A DNA stretch of 64,000 bases, from positions 6,237,676 through 6,301,675 of the forward strand of contig CM049311.1 in the NCBI GenBank assembly GCA_026874595.1. Reading direction: 5' to 3'. Each line of letters opens with the position of its first letter. Position 1 is the first letter of the stretch. The notes beneath the pieces were generated by a model. It ran no database searches. It was not told the DNA's origin and saw nothing but the letters and a program-made list of their open reading frames with translations. The translations under genes were made by a program, and so were the position numbers. Source of the stretch: Sipunculus nudus (Eukaryota; Annelida; Sipuncula; Golfingiida; Sipunculidae). Shown one piece after another: positions 38,650-51,785 of the stretch.

Positions 38650-38935
38650 TTTTCTTAACATTCCGGCCATAGTGGCAAATGTCGCGGATATTAAGACATG
38701 AACGCCGGCTCAGCTTCTCTTCCACAAAGTACAATGCCCTGTCATCTTTTACGTCATCCACTTTCTGGCAAAGATGGTCTATTCTCAACAAGGAATATAT
38801 CTCTGAATGCCTCATCATTTGCATCCCAGTAGATCTTGCTCCTGCGTGGAGGTTGATTCTCGTCTGCAGATTCAATCACGTGATCAGTTATGTTGTAACG
38901 ACATTCTGTAACATTCCTCCTGGATTACTCCCCAG
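38650..38935 (-). pseudogene. decayed coding fragment, family uncertain
   Basis: On the minus strand one frame reads RRNVTECRYNITDHVIESAD, then ENQPPRRSKIYWDANDEAFR, then DIFLVENRPSLPESG and a stop (about 38935-38755). The sense then continues in another frame as DRALYFVEEKLSRRSCLNIR then DICHYGRNVKK. The spacing 'K.YWD.....F...F.....LPE......LS.RS...IRD.C' looks like a conserved helical domain I have seen at protein C-termini in invertebrate genomes, but I cannot name it. A frameshift separates the halves, so I call it a relic. Chance translation is possible. Confidence 0.3.
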
Positions 38936-41924
38936 CTATAAGTGCCGACCAATGTTAACTACGAAATACCATCTTGTCAGTGATTAAGGCAGGCAGACTT
39001 CATATTGCTTGAAGATGCCGCTATAAACAATCATCAGTTTGGGTTTTTATTGGAAGTTCCCAGCAGTAACCACTGTTGGTAGCTAGCGTGGCATTAGAAT
39101 AGAACCCCACCTTCTTGTTCAAATATGCTTCCCGTATATTTCGCTTGCTTGCAAATATAACAGGGTTATTGGTGATTCACGTAAATACCATTAGAAATAA
39201 GTTCAGACTAGATCAAATGAGTGGACTGGTTAATTATATTTGCTTTCAGCTCATATATTTATTTTGTTTCTAAAGTCAATCTACACGGCTCAGATATGTG
39301 GCAGGTGACGTCATTCTATAGCCTGGTTTTCATGCAAGACCATACGGGCAAACAAAGACAAGTAAATACGACGCACACATTCCAGAACATACCAAAACCA
39401 AAATAACCTGTAGCATGCAGGGGTCTGATGAAAGTCACCCAAAATTTTAACATTATTGCATACTCTTTAATTTAATTCCTAATACCAAAGATTGGGACCA
39501 GTAAATAATTGAATATTGAGAGTAAGTATGCTATAAATTTTCCATAGTGACGTGCGCTCGAAAAAAAGCCATTTCTAAACTTACAGATTGGTATTCCAGA
39601 CTCGAAAGCACACCCAAGCTTGGCAGGATACCTGTAGACCATTCTGACTGCGAAGGAATAGCAATAAGAGCTTAACTGACTCATCTAGATTATATATGTA
39701 GGCCCAATATATCGTAGATACAAAATATACGCACTTTTGCTGGCCTGGTCAAACGTTCATGGTTTGTTCCTACGTGGTGTAAATGCTTGTCACCTGTATT
39801 CTACTTGTGTTAATTGGTCTGTTATTGTTTTCGCACATATAAGGCTTCAAAGAACGCCAGGTATATATATACTCAAAGTCAGGAGGTCGATTCGAATACT
39901 TTGTAAAATATAGATTTATCTAACTGACATAATTATAATATAAATGTTACTAATCCTCCTATAACATACTCACCTAACTAGCGTCTTCAAGCTCTCCGTT
40001 TGCTTTTTCTATCTCCAAACTTAATATACACCACGCATTCATTATACCAAGAAATTCTTATATTTTTCATTTTATTTTTGTTTGGTCAAAATATATATTA
40101 CATTTTATATATTATCTTAACTATTTGTCATGCAACTGTTGTTGATTCCAGGATTCAACAACATTAATTATTCGCTTCCTCTGTAGCTTTACGTATACAT
40201 AGCAGGGTATTCATAAAAATAAAGCCGAAATGCCTGCTCAGAGATATAGAGATACGCTATTCCTCAAAAGCCAGCTTCAAATACAATTAAGAACTCATGA
40301 TCTCTCACAAGGCCGGACGTCCATTCCGCCGAGCACGGCATCCGTGGTTTTTCATCATTAAGTGAAGGAAATGGATTTTTCCATGAGATAATGTGCTCTG
40401 TAGGCGGTCTAGAAGAGGATTAACATTGTTAATTATGCAGAACTCAGTTCGTACGCCATTTGAAAGGTCGCAAAAGAAACAGTGAACTGGTTATAGCCAT
40501 TAATCTATTAAGAAGATGAGTGTCTCTGAGATGAGTCTTTGGGGATGAACTATTACTGACGACAGCATGATTTATTCAATTTTTAGAGTTAAGAATTTAA
40601 GAAAGTGCCACTGTGATGCCGGTCTTTGTCAGCCACTTATGTCTATGCCTTTACGCCACACTGTGTGTAGTTTGAATCTGCTTGTTCCGTGTCTTTAATT
40701 TTGATTTCCAGAATAATATGAGGAAACCTCTTTTCACTTGGAACAATCTGCTGTGGTCACCTCTATTACAGGCACTTGAGACGAAAACACAAAAGACTTC
40801 CGAAAGAGGTCCGTAACCTCTCCAGTGGGGTCTACGCCCATGTCCGGCAACTGTATTCAGTTACATATATATGTATATATGTGTGTGTGTGCATGTGTGT
40901 TTTCTTTCCTGTATAATAATAAAGGGTGTAAGGATTTATTACGCTTTTTCTAATAGCAGTGTCAATTCCTTCCCGTCAATCAGATATACTTAAACCAGAT
41001 ATGAAAAGATAATCTATTCAGCCATTGTAATAATGTAATGAGTAACAGTTGTGTTGTTGTCAGCATGACAATAAATGACATATACTAAATGACTGTAATA
41101 CAAACTTGACACTTTATAACAGTGTGAAATAAATGACTATACCTAAAAGCTAATAGTCTCAGGATAAAGGGGTTTCTATGGCCACTGGCATGCAATACAT
41201 CTGTGAGTTTCTAAAGTTTTAAGTTTTTCTTTCTGCTGTTCTAAAACAAGTTGGCAACTTATGACGTGATTCATCTCTGAGTACACCCTTTGCTTTCTTA
41301 CAACCTTCTGGCTACACAGGAAAGGAAAGTTTTTAGCCGAAGCACGAACACATTTCTAGTTTATTGCCTTTTATATATAGTGTAGTATATTTTCTGTGGG
41401 AGATTATATGGGAAAATATAAGAAATGTTATGAATAATAAAAACACTTAAATGTTACTCGTTTTGTCTCTTGTGGTAAATAAGTAACAGTATTCTTATGG
41501 TTGACAACGCAAAATTCCATTTGTAATATCACGGACTCAACGTAGCAAGATTAAATACGTACATTTTACTTATTTTATTACCTGTTTTTTTTTTTTTTGC
41601 GTAGGAATGATTTATATTTTGTTAACATATATACCGTGTAGACCGTTATTGTGCAGATAGTTGATACTGTCAGCGTGCAGAATGACAGAATATTTGTTTA
41701 AGATTAACTTTGGCTGTAACATATTATATTACATTAGGCACATCATAGAGACAAGACACGAACTTCTACTAAAGATAAATGAAATGAAGCCAGGATTTTC
41801 AAACACTGATTCTGTGCCATGTAATCCCAGTAGATTAACAAGAGTAACAAATCTAACATTTTCCTGGAAATTAATTACTTATTCCGTGCACATCCTGATT
41901 ATTATAAGGACTTTTGGTTTATAG
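38936..41924. other. non-coding stretch
   Basis: No gene recognised; a mixed TA/TG microsatellite occurs at 40866-40901. Confidence 0.55.
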
Positions 41925-41966
41925 GTCCCAGCAAGAAGGAGCAGAGTGAGATTTGGAGAACAACTG
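41925..41966 (+). other. possible 5' UTR exon of the 42.4-kb gene
   Basis: GGTTTATAG|GTCCCAGCAAG..GAACAACTG|GTAATT gives a 42-bp segment with acceptor and donor, 150 bp before the strong acceptor at 42115. It is supported by splice motifs only. Confidence 0.25.
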
Positions 41967-42115
41967 GTAATTTGGTCCTATATATTGTTGCTGGATTAAT
42001 CCCATAATACATAAAACTGTCTACAGTACACATAGAACTGAAAATCTTCAGCCCAGAAAGTAACACTATTTCTTTCTTTCTTATATTTATTTTCTTTCTA
42101 CTTATGTTTTTGCAG

Positions 42116-42921
42116 GTTGCCAGCAGCCAAGCTCGTGACTAGCCTTAAGGGACCTGCGTCAGCAGCAGAAGCTGAGCTAGCAGGGAGTAACCAGACACTG
42201 TTGCTGCACCAGGCTGTCAGATTCTTTCAGCAGCCTGGGCCGTGGCTCGATTGCTGGAGCGCTGTTGCCTTGACGTAGCTGTTCCTAGAATATAATCGGA
42301 ACAAGTGGCCGGTCAATCTGACCGTCGGAACAGGTGCGGGGTCGTTCAGGGCAGATGAGGGTCAAAATGGCCAACATGGGGTATAATGAACTGGAAGACG
42401 CCAGAGGTAAAAACGAACTAGCGTCAAACCTTAACAAGCTGGATCCGCTGTATAAGTACGACACGCATTTCCCAGAGAGAATCACTAAATCCACGATCCA
42501 GAAGGAGACTAATTCTCCTAGAACTAAGCGAGGGCGGTGCCGTGCCGCGAGGAATTCCGCAAGGTTCCGGACACAACCGATCACATTCGATGAAATCAAA
42601 GAGGTCGATGAGGACACTGTAAACGAGGAAACAAAAGAAAACATGAAAAATCAATTCACCGCATTTTCAAAGTCACTGGATGGGTTGGTACCTGAACCAG
42701 CTAGTAAAGTTCAAGAAAAAAATGAAAGCGAGGACGGAAAGGAGGATCGGCTTTCCGCTTCTGTTCTTACCGAGAGCAATGCTCAAAATGCCAAACGCCA
42801 AGGCGTGCCCGCCGGCCTCCCAATTGAATATGATAAAAGAAGGCAGAAGAAATACGCCCGACGCCGAATGCTTCTGGAGGAACCGGAAAGCGACGCGGCG
42901 GACAAAGCAAAACCCACGTGA
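42116..42921 (+). CDS. orphan charged protein, terminal exon with 5' UTR and complete ORF (~184 aa)
   Basis: A long pyrimidine tract (TTTCTTTCTTTCTTATATTTATTTTCTTTC..) and TTTTTGCAG mark a splice acceptor at 42115. Of two in-frame ATGs, 42367 (TCAAAATGG, A at -3 and G at +4) fits Kozak better than 42355; from 42367 to TGA at 42919-42921 it codes 184 residues. The product has no signal peptide or membrane segment. It is rich in Lys/Arg/Glu, with two basic clusters (TKRGRCRAARNSARFR; DKRRQKKYARRR) that could be nuclear targeting signals. Between them is a likely short linear motif, RTQPITFDEIKEVDED, and acidic/Ser stretches, suggesting disorder. GC content and codon use stand out from the AT-rich flanks. 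I do not recognise the family. An AATAAA at 44507 could end a ~1.6-kb 3' UTR. Confidence 0.65.
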
Positions 42922-44506
42922 TCCAATTACGTGACCAACTTCACGAACTATTTTTTTTTTGTAGTCGGTGAAGTGTAAATATTTATTTATTAAATGTATG
43001 TCAGTTTATTATTCCTGCGGGACGTTGCTGCGAATATGTGATAATTAGTCCGTGTTTATTAAAAAGCACGACGTTTTAGATCTACTCTGGCTGTTTGATA
43101 TTTCGACACCAGGTGACAGCACGTGTTGCTGTGGTGATTTTTGTTAATAAGACTTGTTTGACTTATATTTCGGTCCAGAGTTGAAGATCATAAGGAACCA
43201 GTCCTGCGATGCACAATGGATGGTGTTACCATGGATACGAGAGTTCCTTTTATGTAAAGATTCACTTTTTATTCATGGGAGGGCGATATTAGGTGTTTTG
43301 TTTGGTTTGCTGTTATGATTCCTCTATACCCATTCAGTACGATCCGGTATTAATTCTTGAGAAAATGCCTTCAAGGGGTGTACATTCACACTTACTTGCA
43401 CCTTTATGGCCTCGCTTTGAGGTTGTAATCTTATCCACCATATTGGTGTTATGGTTGATTACGGGTTGGTAACCTTGTCATTCGAGCAACCCAAAGTTGA
43501 TACCAACCGGCATCAATATTTTGTTCATTCCATGAGCCCACAGGTATTAATATTTTGTCCATACCTTAGGGCACCCGGAAAACTTCCCCGGTCTCCAGAC
43601 TGCCATGTCTGCACTAGCGTTGAGGTTTCAAAAAATGGATGCGTTAAATATTTGCTATTTAGAGTCAGTTTTCATTCAAACAGAAGACAAAATGTCCTAC
43701 TTGCTTGATTTCCATGTCGCTATAAAAAGTACAACATTATTAACAGTTTTCAAAATCCTCAGAGACCATCATCATGGTTGCCGTCTAAGAGTTGGAATTA
43801 AGCAGTACAACCCAGTTGAATCTGTTTATACAATGAAGTCATTTTATCATTATAACTTGCAACTTAAAAAAAAACAGTGAATGCCATATCCTACAAGTCC
43901 TTCTAACCTGGAGGTCTGCTCGGATCACCTGCCTATATTTAGCAAATTTACAAATTTGTTTCAAGCCCATTATCCCCTTTCGTACCAAGTTCCTCCGTCA
44001 AATACCAGCACAAGTGCCAGGTCTAAAATAATCCGCTTCTAAATTTGCAAATTTATTAACATTTTACGAAGCGCTGGGCCCATTTCTTCGCAAAATACTA
44101 TTGAAATACAAAAAGTGTGCTTACTTGTTGTAATAAATATTGTATGTACATATAACAAAACAAGTAAACAAACAGAAGTAGAAATAGATTTAGATGAAAA
44201 TATAACCATTTTGCCGACTTGGTTGGTGGCCAGGAGCGAGGCCTTTTCGTTAAGACCGGACCGTAATGAATATCCTTAACGTTGCCTTGTTTATTGTGGC
44301 CTTTAATTCGGTTTGTGAGTTGTCAGTTAACTGTGCTTCTACTGCTGTTCGGGTCATACATTGTTTGCTTTATACATATCAATGTTTTTTTCCTTGTATA
44401 GCTCTGAGTGTGATGAGAATGCGTTTTGTACATACATGAATGAGTATTATGATTTATAACGAGAGAGATATATAACGTTTTGACATGACTGTATAAAGGT
44501 ATATTT

Positions 44507-44512
44507 AATAAA
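44507..44512 (+). terminator. putative polyadenylation signal
   Basis: AATAAA within TTTAATAAAAAAAAAAG, the first clear signal after the 42921 stop that is also followed by an A-run. Confidence 0.35.
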
Positions 44513-44529
44513 AAAAAAAGAATTCTTCA

Positions 44530-46486
44530 AAAATGGTTTATTATTTATACTTGTGCAATATTGAGTCCATAAAGATATACCCCGTTGAAATGCATCCAAT
44601 ATAATTTGGAATGAAGTTAAATTGAATGCCTATCTGACCTGAGACGTTGCACTTCATGCCAATCATTTTTCGCAGCAGTAAAAATTCAGATATTACCGGA
44701 CTCATGGTAAAGAGTGTGCATACCTTTCCCCCGTTTATCCCGGTCCGTATCAAACTCAATTGAGTCTTTCCTGACTTCATGATCAACGGTGTAGTATTGT
44801 GTGCGAAATCCTGTTTAAGGTAAACCACTAAACACACGACAAGCACAGGTGGAAACATAAACTCCTTGGAGTAAAAAAAAGTTAATTAAATGAGACGAAT
44901 ACATGTACATGTACGTTTTGGGTATTGGGGGGGGGGGGGGTGGGGGTTGGCTAAAACAGCAAAAGAAAAAGTAAACCGAATGTTGCTGTTCCAAGTTATC
45001 TTCCCTTAATGGCTTTCTCTGTTATGCATAAAAGGCATCTAGCTTAATACAACAAGCTGGGCATCTTAATGCTATAAGCATCGGTACTTGACCTTACAGT
45101 TTTATCATAACTCAGGCATGTGTGCGAGCCGGAGGCATCTTAAAGTTTATTTATTTATGTTAGAGGTTGTGGCGGCTGTTAATCTTTGTGTTGTGTTAGA
45201 TATAAAATTTATTAATTCACAGACTGCAAATTTCCATCTAAGAGCTTTTAATGTAAAAGATGAGACCAGATTTGGAGCGGCAGTTTGATATATACTTGTA
45301 TGTTTTTTGCATTTTTTATCATTTTTTTCTTATAATATGCCACTATAGGATATACCTAAAAGTTGAATTTAAAAAGGTCACTTAACTAGCACCTTCCTGA
45401 GACTAATGTATAGGAAGTGATAACTCTGCCTTTCTCTTATGACGTACATCTCTGAAGAATCCGGAAAAACAGTCAAAACCGGCTATTGTCACATCTAAAG
45501 GCGCATCTCGGTTGACCGAACTTGTATTAAGAGGCATCGATCGGTTGACCATCCAGCCTACACTGTCAGTTAACGTCATGTGCGTTTAATTATCAGGGGT
45601 ACAGTTTTGTTAAGAATTTCTTTCTTATCATGAAAATTCGGTACCGTCTCCACTTTGTATGTAGGAGGAATCCCAACTTATTTTAATCTATACGCCTTTT
45701 GTATTGGTTTATTACTCAGCTGTATATTACCAAAACATTATATCACTCAAGTGTATATCACTCAAAGTTAAGACATACGGATATCATTTTCCCAATGATT
45801 TCTTCCGAAGAGCGCGGCCGTACTATCACACCGCCTGAGTGTAAAATCCAAAAGTGATGTAAACATTAATTTCCTAAAGATGCGAAGGTGGTACAAGACG
45901 GATACTATGTTTAAATTTTCCAATCACTAAAAACTCCGTGAAAGTACCAGCGCTTTAAGATATACAGGTATGTTGTAAGCTACTATAACAAAACCACGCG
46001 GGTATGCTACATATAAAAGCAGCTTAAGCTATTACCAGCAAAACCAGCCACACCTATACGCACAGCAGGGAAATCCCACATCCAGTACCATAATCAGATA
46101 TTCTTTTGTACTATGACACTTTGCGTGGCACGTTTGGTATTATGAGAAAATGAGCGTCTTCAAATAGCATGACAGTAGTTACATCAGAGTGACGACAACG
46201 ACATTCGTCCTGACATTTCTTTCAATATAATGATCAAATTGTCACTTTTGATGTGGTAGAAGAGATGCTATGAAACATGTTATCTGTAGACACACCTGTC
46301 TTCCTAAGGGGAAGGGCGCAGTTCTGAATTCTGCTCCGTACAATTTGTAACATAACTCCATTCAGTTATTCCACTGGCGGCTTAGTTCATCGAAAGTTGG
46401 CATTTTGAAAGCAGGGTGTGAAAACAGCAGACAGAAATCATCTGGGAGGGAAAGTTGACGCTCTTTAGAATGTTTTTAAGGATGTA
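44530..46486. other. non-coding stretch
   Basis: No gene recognised. G14 at 44927-44940 followed by TGGGGG. Confidence 0.55.
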
Positions 46487-46500
46487 GTTGCCATGGAAAC
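46487..46500. promoter_or_regulatory. perfect RFX X-box motif
   Basis: GTTGCCATGGAAAC matches the palindromic X-box consensus at all 14 positions. It is followed by CCCGGATGTAGCGTCACC, which contains an ETS-like GGAT/CCGGAT core and a CRE-like half site. This looks like a proximal promoter, but I cannot identify the transcript; the frame at 46718-46945 lacks an ATG. Confidence 0.45.
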
Positions 46501-49500
46501 CCGGATGTAGCGTCACCTCTGCATCCTGAATTGGCGATTAGACTGTATAACTTCACTGATTGTGGGTCACATGATTAATCCGCCGTGTATCTCTCTACAG
46601 TTAATGGTTCTATAAGGTCATTCCCGCGTGAGCCGCGTGGCCAAACTAAGTTAATTCAAGAAGTACATTTTGCCTCTCGTTTGGTGAATGCCACCTTATT
46701 CTTTATAGCAATTATCCTTGTTGTCCCCGAGAATCAATCTCAGCGAGGTATCCGTTCATGATCTGAAATTTCGCAGCACGGTAAAATTAATCGAAAGAAA
46801 TAATTTTGTGTGTAAGAAATCGGACGTTAATCCATTAGTGGCAAACAAAGTAGAAGTTTACGAGCATGCTCCTTTTGTTAAGAGAAATACAACAACAAAA
46901 GGTTACTTAAATAACATATTTGTAGATAAAAAAGGAATAAAGTAAAAGTCGATCAAATAATGCCAGAAAGGGAGACTTGTATTGAGAAACATTCACAGGA
47001 AGGACATTTAGATAAAATTTAAATAAATTAAACGACAATTTATTTTTGTTCCAGACAAAAATAACAAAGCTTTTACAAACCTTAATGAAGTCACGATCCA
47101 AATTTCACATCAACAACGAAAGAAATAAAATAAATAAAAGCCGGAAAACGAAAGCAATTATATCTTAACAAACCGTTTATATCAAAGTCCTAGAAGGGAG
47201 CGTATTAAGAATGGAACACTTTTTTTTTGTTCTCTGATGATAAAGAGACTGTGGATATGCACGTAGTTCCTTTTTAGATTGGTGCTCAAGCAGAGAACTA
47301 ACTGGGTTATTAACAAACGATACAAACAGCCATATTAACTATTCATGTGATAGTAGGTGGTTTAAGTAAAATAACAGGGTGTTATTTTCAACTGAGTCAC
47401 GATGCATAGGTCCCCTGAGGAATAGGATTACCTCAGAGGATTATATTTACCAAAGACACCAGCTCGATCGCGACTTCATGAAGGGAATTTACACGTTTTC
47501 AAAATAATAAAACAAGAATAGACCAAGCCCTATATATTTGGTTTGAGTAAAGCTTTTGTGCGAGAAAATGTATCAAGAATAAAATGTTTGTGTCAGGAAT
47601 AAAAGAAAAACAAGGGTATTAAAGCCAAAGAAACCATATTTTTTTAATTTTCTGAAACCATTTTGACAAAATGTGCATAATCAGATATTTTCTTGTGAAT
47701 TTGTCCATTAATAAACATGAACAGATTATACCATGGCAACTGACTATCAGGTAAAATGCGTGCATGGTGTGCATACATTAGGTGAGTTTAAAAAAAAAAT
47801 AAAAAAAAAATACTCCTCTTATAATGACGGCTCTCACTCCTGAATAGACTAACGCTTTTATATTTATACAGGTCTATTACCAGAGATTTGAAGAGACATA
47901 CACGAAATATTTTCCCCGTACGTGAGAAATGGCGGAGCCAGGTTTATTTTCCGGTTAGGCGGAGAGGTTGAGAGAAAATAAAGTGATACATAAATCCGAA
48001 TACTTCTCTCACATAGTTTGTCTATCAAATAAAGGGATACGTTATATATACTTATGTGGCTTACTCCTTATGAAAAAAAAATACAATATAATATACCAAT
48101 TAGTTTACTTTAAACAAAAAAAATTTGACCTATGGGATAGTATAATGACTGCTGTTTGAGCTTTAAATTAAAACTCCCTGGCTATGTGTCTCCGTTTGCT
48201 GTCGTGTGTCCCGGGGGGGGGGCACAGGATCTTACAAACGGGGGGGGGGGGGGGGGTAAACACGTGTTCCAGAGTGTTAACTTTGTACCTTATTTTTGCA
48301 TGCAGGAGTACAAGGGAGAAGACGATGCGAGACTGATATCCGGCGCTTCCTTAATTAACCGTATATTTTCCTGGGTTTTTTTTTTAGCTTTTTATGTCGA
48401 AAACAGGAACAAATCTGCTGGCAAACTCCAGACAGCAGAAGCAAACGCCCCAAGGATTAATGTTAACCACCTCTTTATTTCGGCCAAGTACGCCGAGGAA
48501 AGGGTTGTTATAGCCGTCGTCGCATACGCAGATTTTTTTGCCAACCAAATTTATTTCATATATAGGATAATGTATACAATGTTGAAGTTTCGCCAGCGGT
48601 TGCATTCCTGCACATCACCAGTTTTTTTCCTGCCATTTGGTCATTTCCCGTGTCGTCTCCTGTACTGCTGTTGTAATCATCGTGAATTATGAAAGAAGGG
48701 GACCTTTCTACTACTTGATGCCGTCATCACTTTTATCAATTTTCAGCCGGATGAAATTAGGCAGGAAATTCCTTTTCAGATATTTTTCAGCCGATTTTTT
48801 AAAATAAATCTTGCCTGCAGCACATTCAGATCGTCCGATCCTTCCGATTTCTCCGACCGACGAAGAACGAGGAAGAACGGACAGTGAAAAGATGAGAGGC
48901 CTCATTTCTGAGCAACATAAGGGAATATTTAATCAGGAAACACACGCACAAACAGTAAATCGTCTGACTGTCTGTCTGTCTGTCTCTCTCTCTCTTTACC
49001 TGTCCATGTCGAAACACACTTTATTATGGGTAAAAAAACGCGCGTGACAGATTCCTGTACACGTGGACACGCTCACTATGAGAAACTATATTTTTCTGCA
49101 GGTCCTATCTGTGAAACTACAAGAACTCCATCTCGCTCATTAATTCTTATGAAGAATTTCCGTTCCTTAAGCATGACTGACGACCAAGGAAGGTCAAGGG
49201 GTCCCCGACAGGATTTCAAACCTAGACATATCCCCGACAGGATTCTAAGTGGCTCCGGTGTTACTTATCACATATAAAGGGAATATACCACACAGACTCC
49301 AATGACAAAACGCCCAGAGCTGACGTCCATCAGTTAAGGAAATTGTACAGATCGCCAGACGCCAGGTAATAGAGACATGGTTTAATGCGCTGAAGGAGCC
49401 AGTATATCATCACGCGGTTCATTTGCTCCCGGCAGAGTGCGAGGTACTCCTGTCCGCAAGCTCAGTAATGGTTTCCTTTTCAGAACTTAGCTTTTTAATA

Positions 49501-50716
49501 TCAACCGAGGGTTTTAGGCACTGGGGAGTCTCATTTCTTAAGAGCGCTTCTTATAGCTCTTGTATTGAGTATAACCATTCAGAGGAATTTCTAAGACATG
49601 ACGTAGCAAGAAGTCACGTCTCCTATTAGATATTTGTATGATATGTTACTTAATATAGTCTAAAAGCAAGGGGTCTCGTTCGTTTTGTTCTAACCACTCA
49701 ATAAACACCTTGAATTCAAGATTAAGATGACATTGCTTTACCGTAATATGTTAATCGTTTGGTTATTTTATTTAGGTTTTTCATTAATGTAAGTGCTACA
49801 AATTACTATGATTATAGTAAAATATCAAATAGCAATACAATTAATGGTATACGCATCTCTGGCAGGGAATTAAATTCCTAGCAGAGCGTTGCTGTCTTTC
49901 TAAAGTGATATATTGAAAGGAAAAACACATTTATGACTCTTGATGCCGATCAGTCAGACTAAATTCTCAACGTATTAAGAAAGTGGGTTGTATTCTTAAA
50001 TTCGTGGACCGTTAAAAAAATATCATGAACAATACTGAATCAACATTTATAGATAAGGTCTCTCGTTGGAGTGGCAGTTGGTGACATATTAGAAAAAAAA
50101 GCGCGCTGCGGTTTCATAATTTTATTGTACTTGTATGTTTTTTTTTCAACAAAACTAAGACCCAGTAATATTTCTATGTGGAACTAGAATGTCAGGAGAT
50201 AAAAAAAGAGGAAATACACGGACAGACAATTTCCAATTTCGACTTTGGAAAAACCGGTAAGGTTATCGTTATGTCATGCAAACGTTCCAAAGTAAACGAA
50301 AAGACCCGTGTACCTGTCCTTGAGGGACACTTTGTAGTTTAGTATAAAAGAAGGCATAAATACATTTTGGACGCAGAGACTCGCTCTGATATCTACCGGA
50401 TTTGACTTTCCGATCGTTCGACCGGACCTGAAATCAAGAAGACTTAGAAATGCCATGTCATTCCTCTCGTACCGCTACCTTCATCCTTAACAGACACAGC
50501 GACATAACATGGGCCTGTCCTTAAAACAGCAGGGTTTTTTCTTTAGTATACATAGAATATTATCTTTAATTTATTATTCTGACTAGGTACATGCCAGAAG
50601 ATCAATGGATTTAGGTCTTTGCAAATGTCATATAAATAAAGCCCATTATTAAAAACCCATCAAAATGAATAATTTTGCTATAACCCGTAAATTATAATAA
50701 GCATACTTTGCTAGGA

Positions 50717-50782
<66 letters not shown>

Positions 50783-51401
50783 GGGCCTATATATCATATT
50801 TATTAAATCATTTGTCCGGCATGCCCAGCAATACTTTGATTTATGCAACTTTCTGTGCAAGTGTCATGGGAGCTTGTCAATGATCACTCGTCCGTCGAAC
50901 ATCATCACCTTGGGAATGTCTCAACCTTCAGGGTTAGAGCGGTCGTCTGCTGAACAAAACGCCCCGGGGGAGCTTATCAACCTGCACGGTGCTTGCCGAT
51001 GTCTGTCTGCCCGGGCGCTGATTAAGGAATGACAGTCAGGCGGCACTTAGAGGATAACAGATAAAATCCCATCACAGACAAAGCCACTGTCTCTGATCTG
51101 ATCCTGCTGATCCAAACCTATATATGGACGGGAAACCCTAAAGACCAGTCACCTAACAAATGTGGAATCTGTGAACTCTGAACGCCTAGCGAGACATATG
51201 CCGCCATGAAAGGTTAAGAATATTGTTTTAATGAGGCATATGCAGAACAAAAGATTTTAGATGATGTGATTTTCTGTATGACATGAGGGGCTGTAGTAAG
51301 AATTGAAAAAAAAAGTTTTCAGGGAAAGGTTTTATTATCAATTTTTATGAAAATTTGCAGACAAAAAGTGTATTCAGTTACCATCTGTGTTTAACATTGG
51401 T
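46501..51401. other. non-coding stretch
   Basis: Contains G10 at 48213-48222, G17 at 48240-48256 and a (TA)n at 50717-50779. A 178-codon frame at 48156-48692 spans two G-runs and shows no domain; I regard it as chance. No gene recognised. Confidence 0.55.
50717..50779. repeat. (TA)n microsatellite
   Basis: AT dinucleotides with one interruption (ATGT) near its left end. Confidence 0.9.
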
Positions 51402-51785
51402 TCACAAAACCATCCCAGCACACGTACTTAATATCTCCAATACACCTGTTTTAAACGTTGTTACGGTTCTCCCCGTTAGTAAGCAAAGTCCACGTAGTTC
51501 TCTTTATCATAACAAGAGTGTATAACAAAAGGTCTGATCTTGCGCATGCGTGACAACTCCCAATCAAGTATAGAAATAACATGAAAGAAGAAACACAGAG
51601 GAAATACCGGTTGAAAGCCTAAAAATATCTTCATTTATTATGGAACGGATCAGGGCCAAGGAGGGGGGGGGGGGTATACACTGTGTCTATATTTTGCACC
51701 ACCAATCGCGCCAGGTGCAAGCTTCTTTCCATTTGTGTACAGGAATACGCAAACGGTTTATAACGAAATATTGCCATATACTACA
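51402..51785 (+). repeat. dispersed repeat, copy 2 (partner at 21508)
   Basis: Shares the ordered words AAAACCATCCCA, GATCTTGCGCATGCGTGACAAC, ATACCGGTTG, AATCGCGCCAGGT and AAACGGTTTATAACGAAATAT with 21508-21880, with a G12 run (51663-51674) not present in the other copy. Non-coding. Confidence 0.5.

Noticed and set aside
39418-39440. Second hammerhead core (CTGATGA at 39424 and elsewhere)
   Set aside because: No stem II or following GAAA in position; isolated heptamers are expected by chance.
46718-46945. 75-codon + frame after the X-box
   Set aside because: No ATG at its start and AT-rich codon pattern; cannot tell it from chance.
48156-48692. 178-codon + frame
   Set aside because: It runs through two long G-tracts read as Gly, starts with a non-supported codon, and shows no motif; a chance frame.
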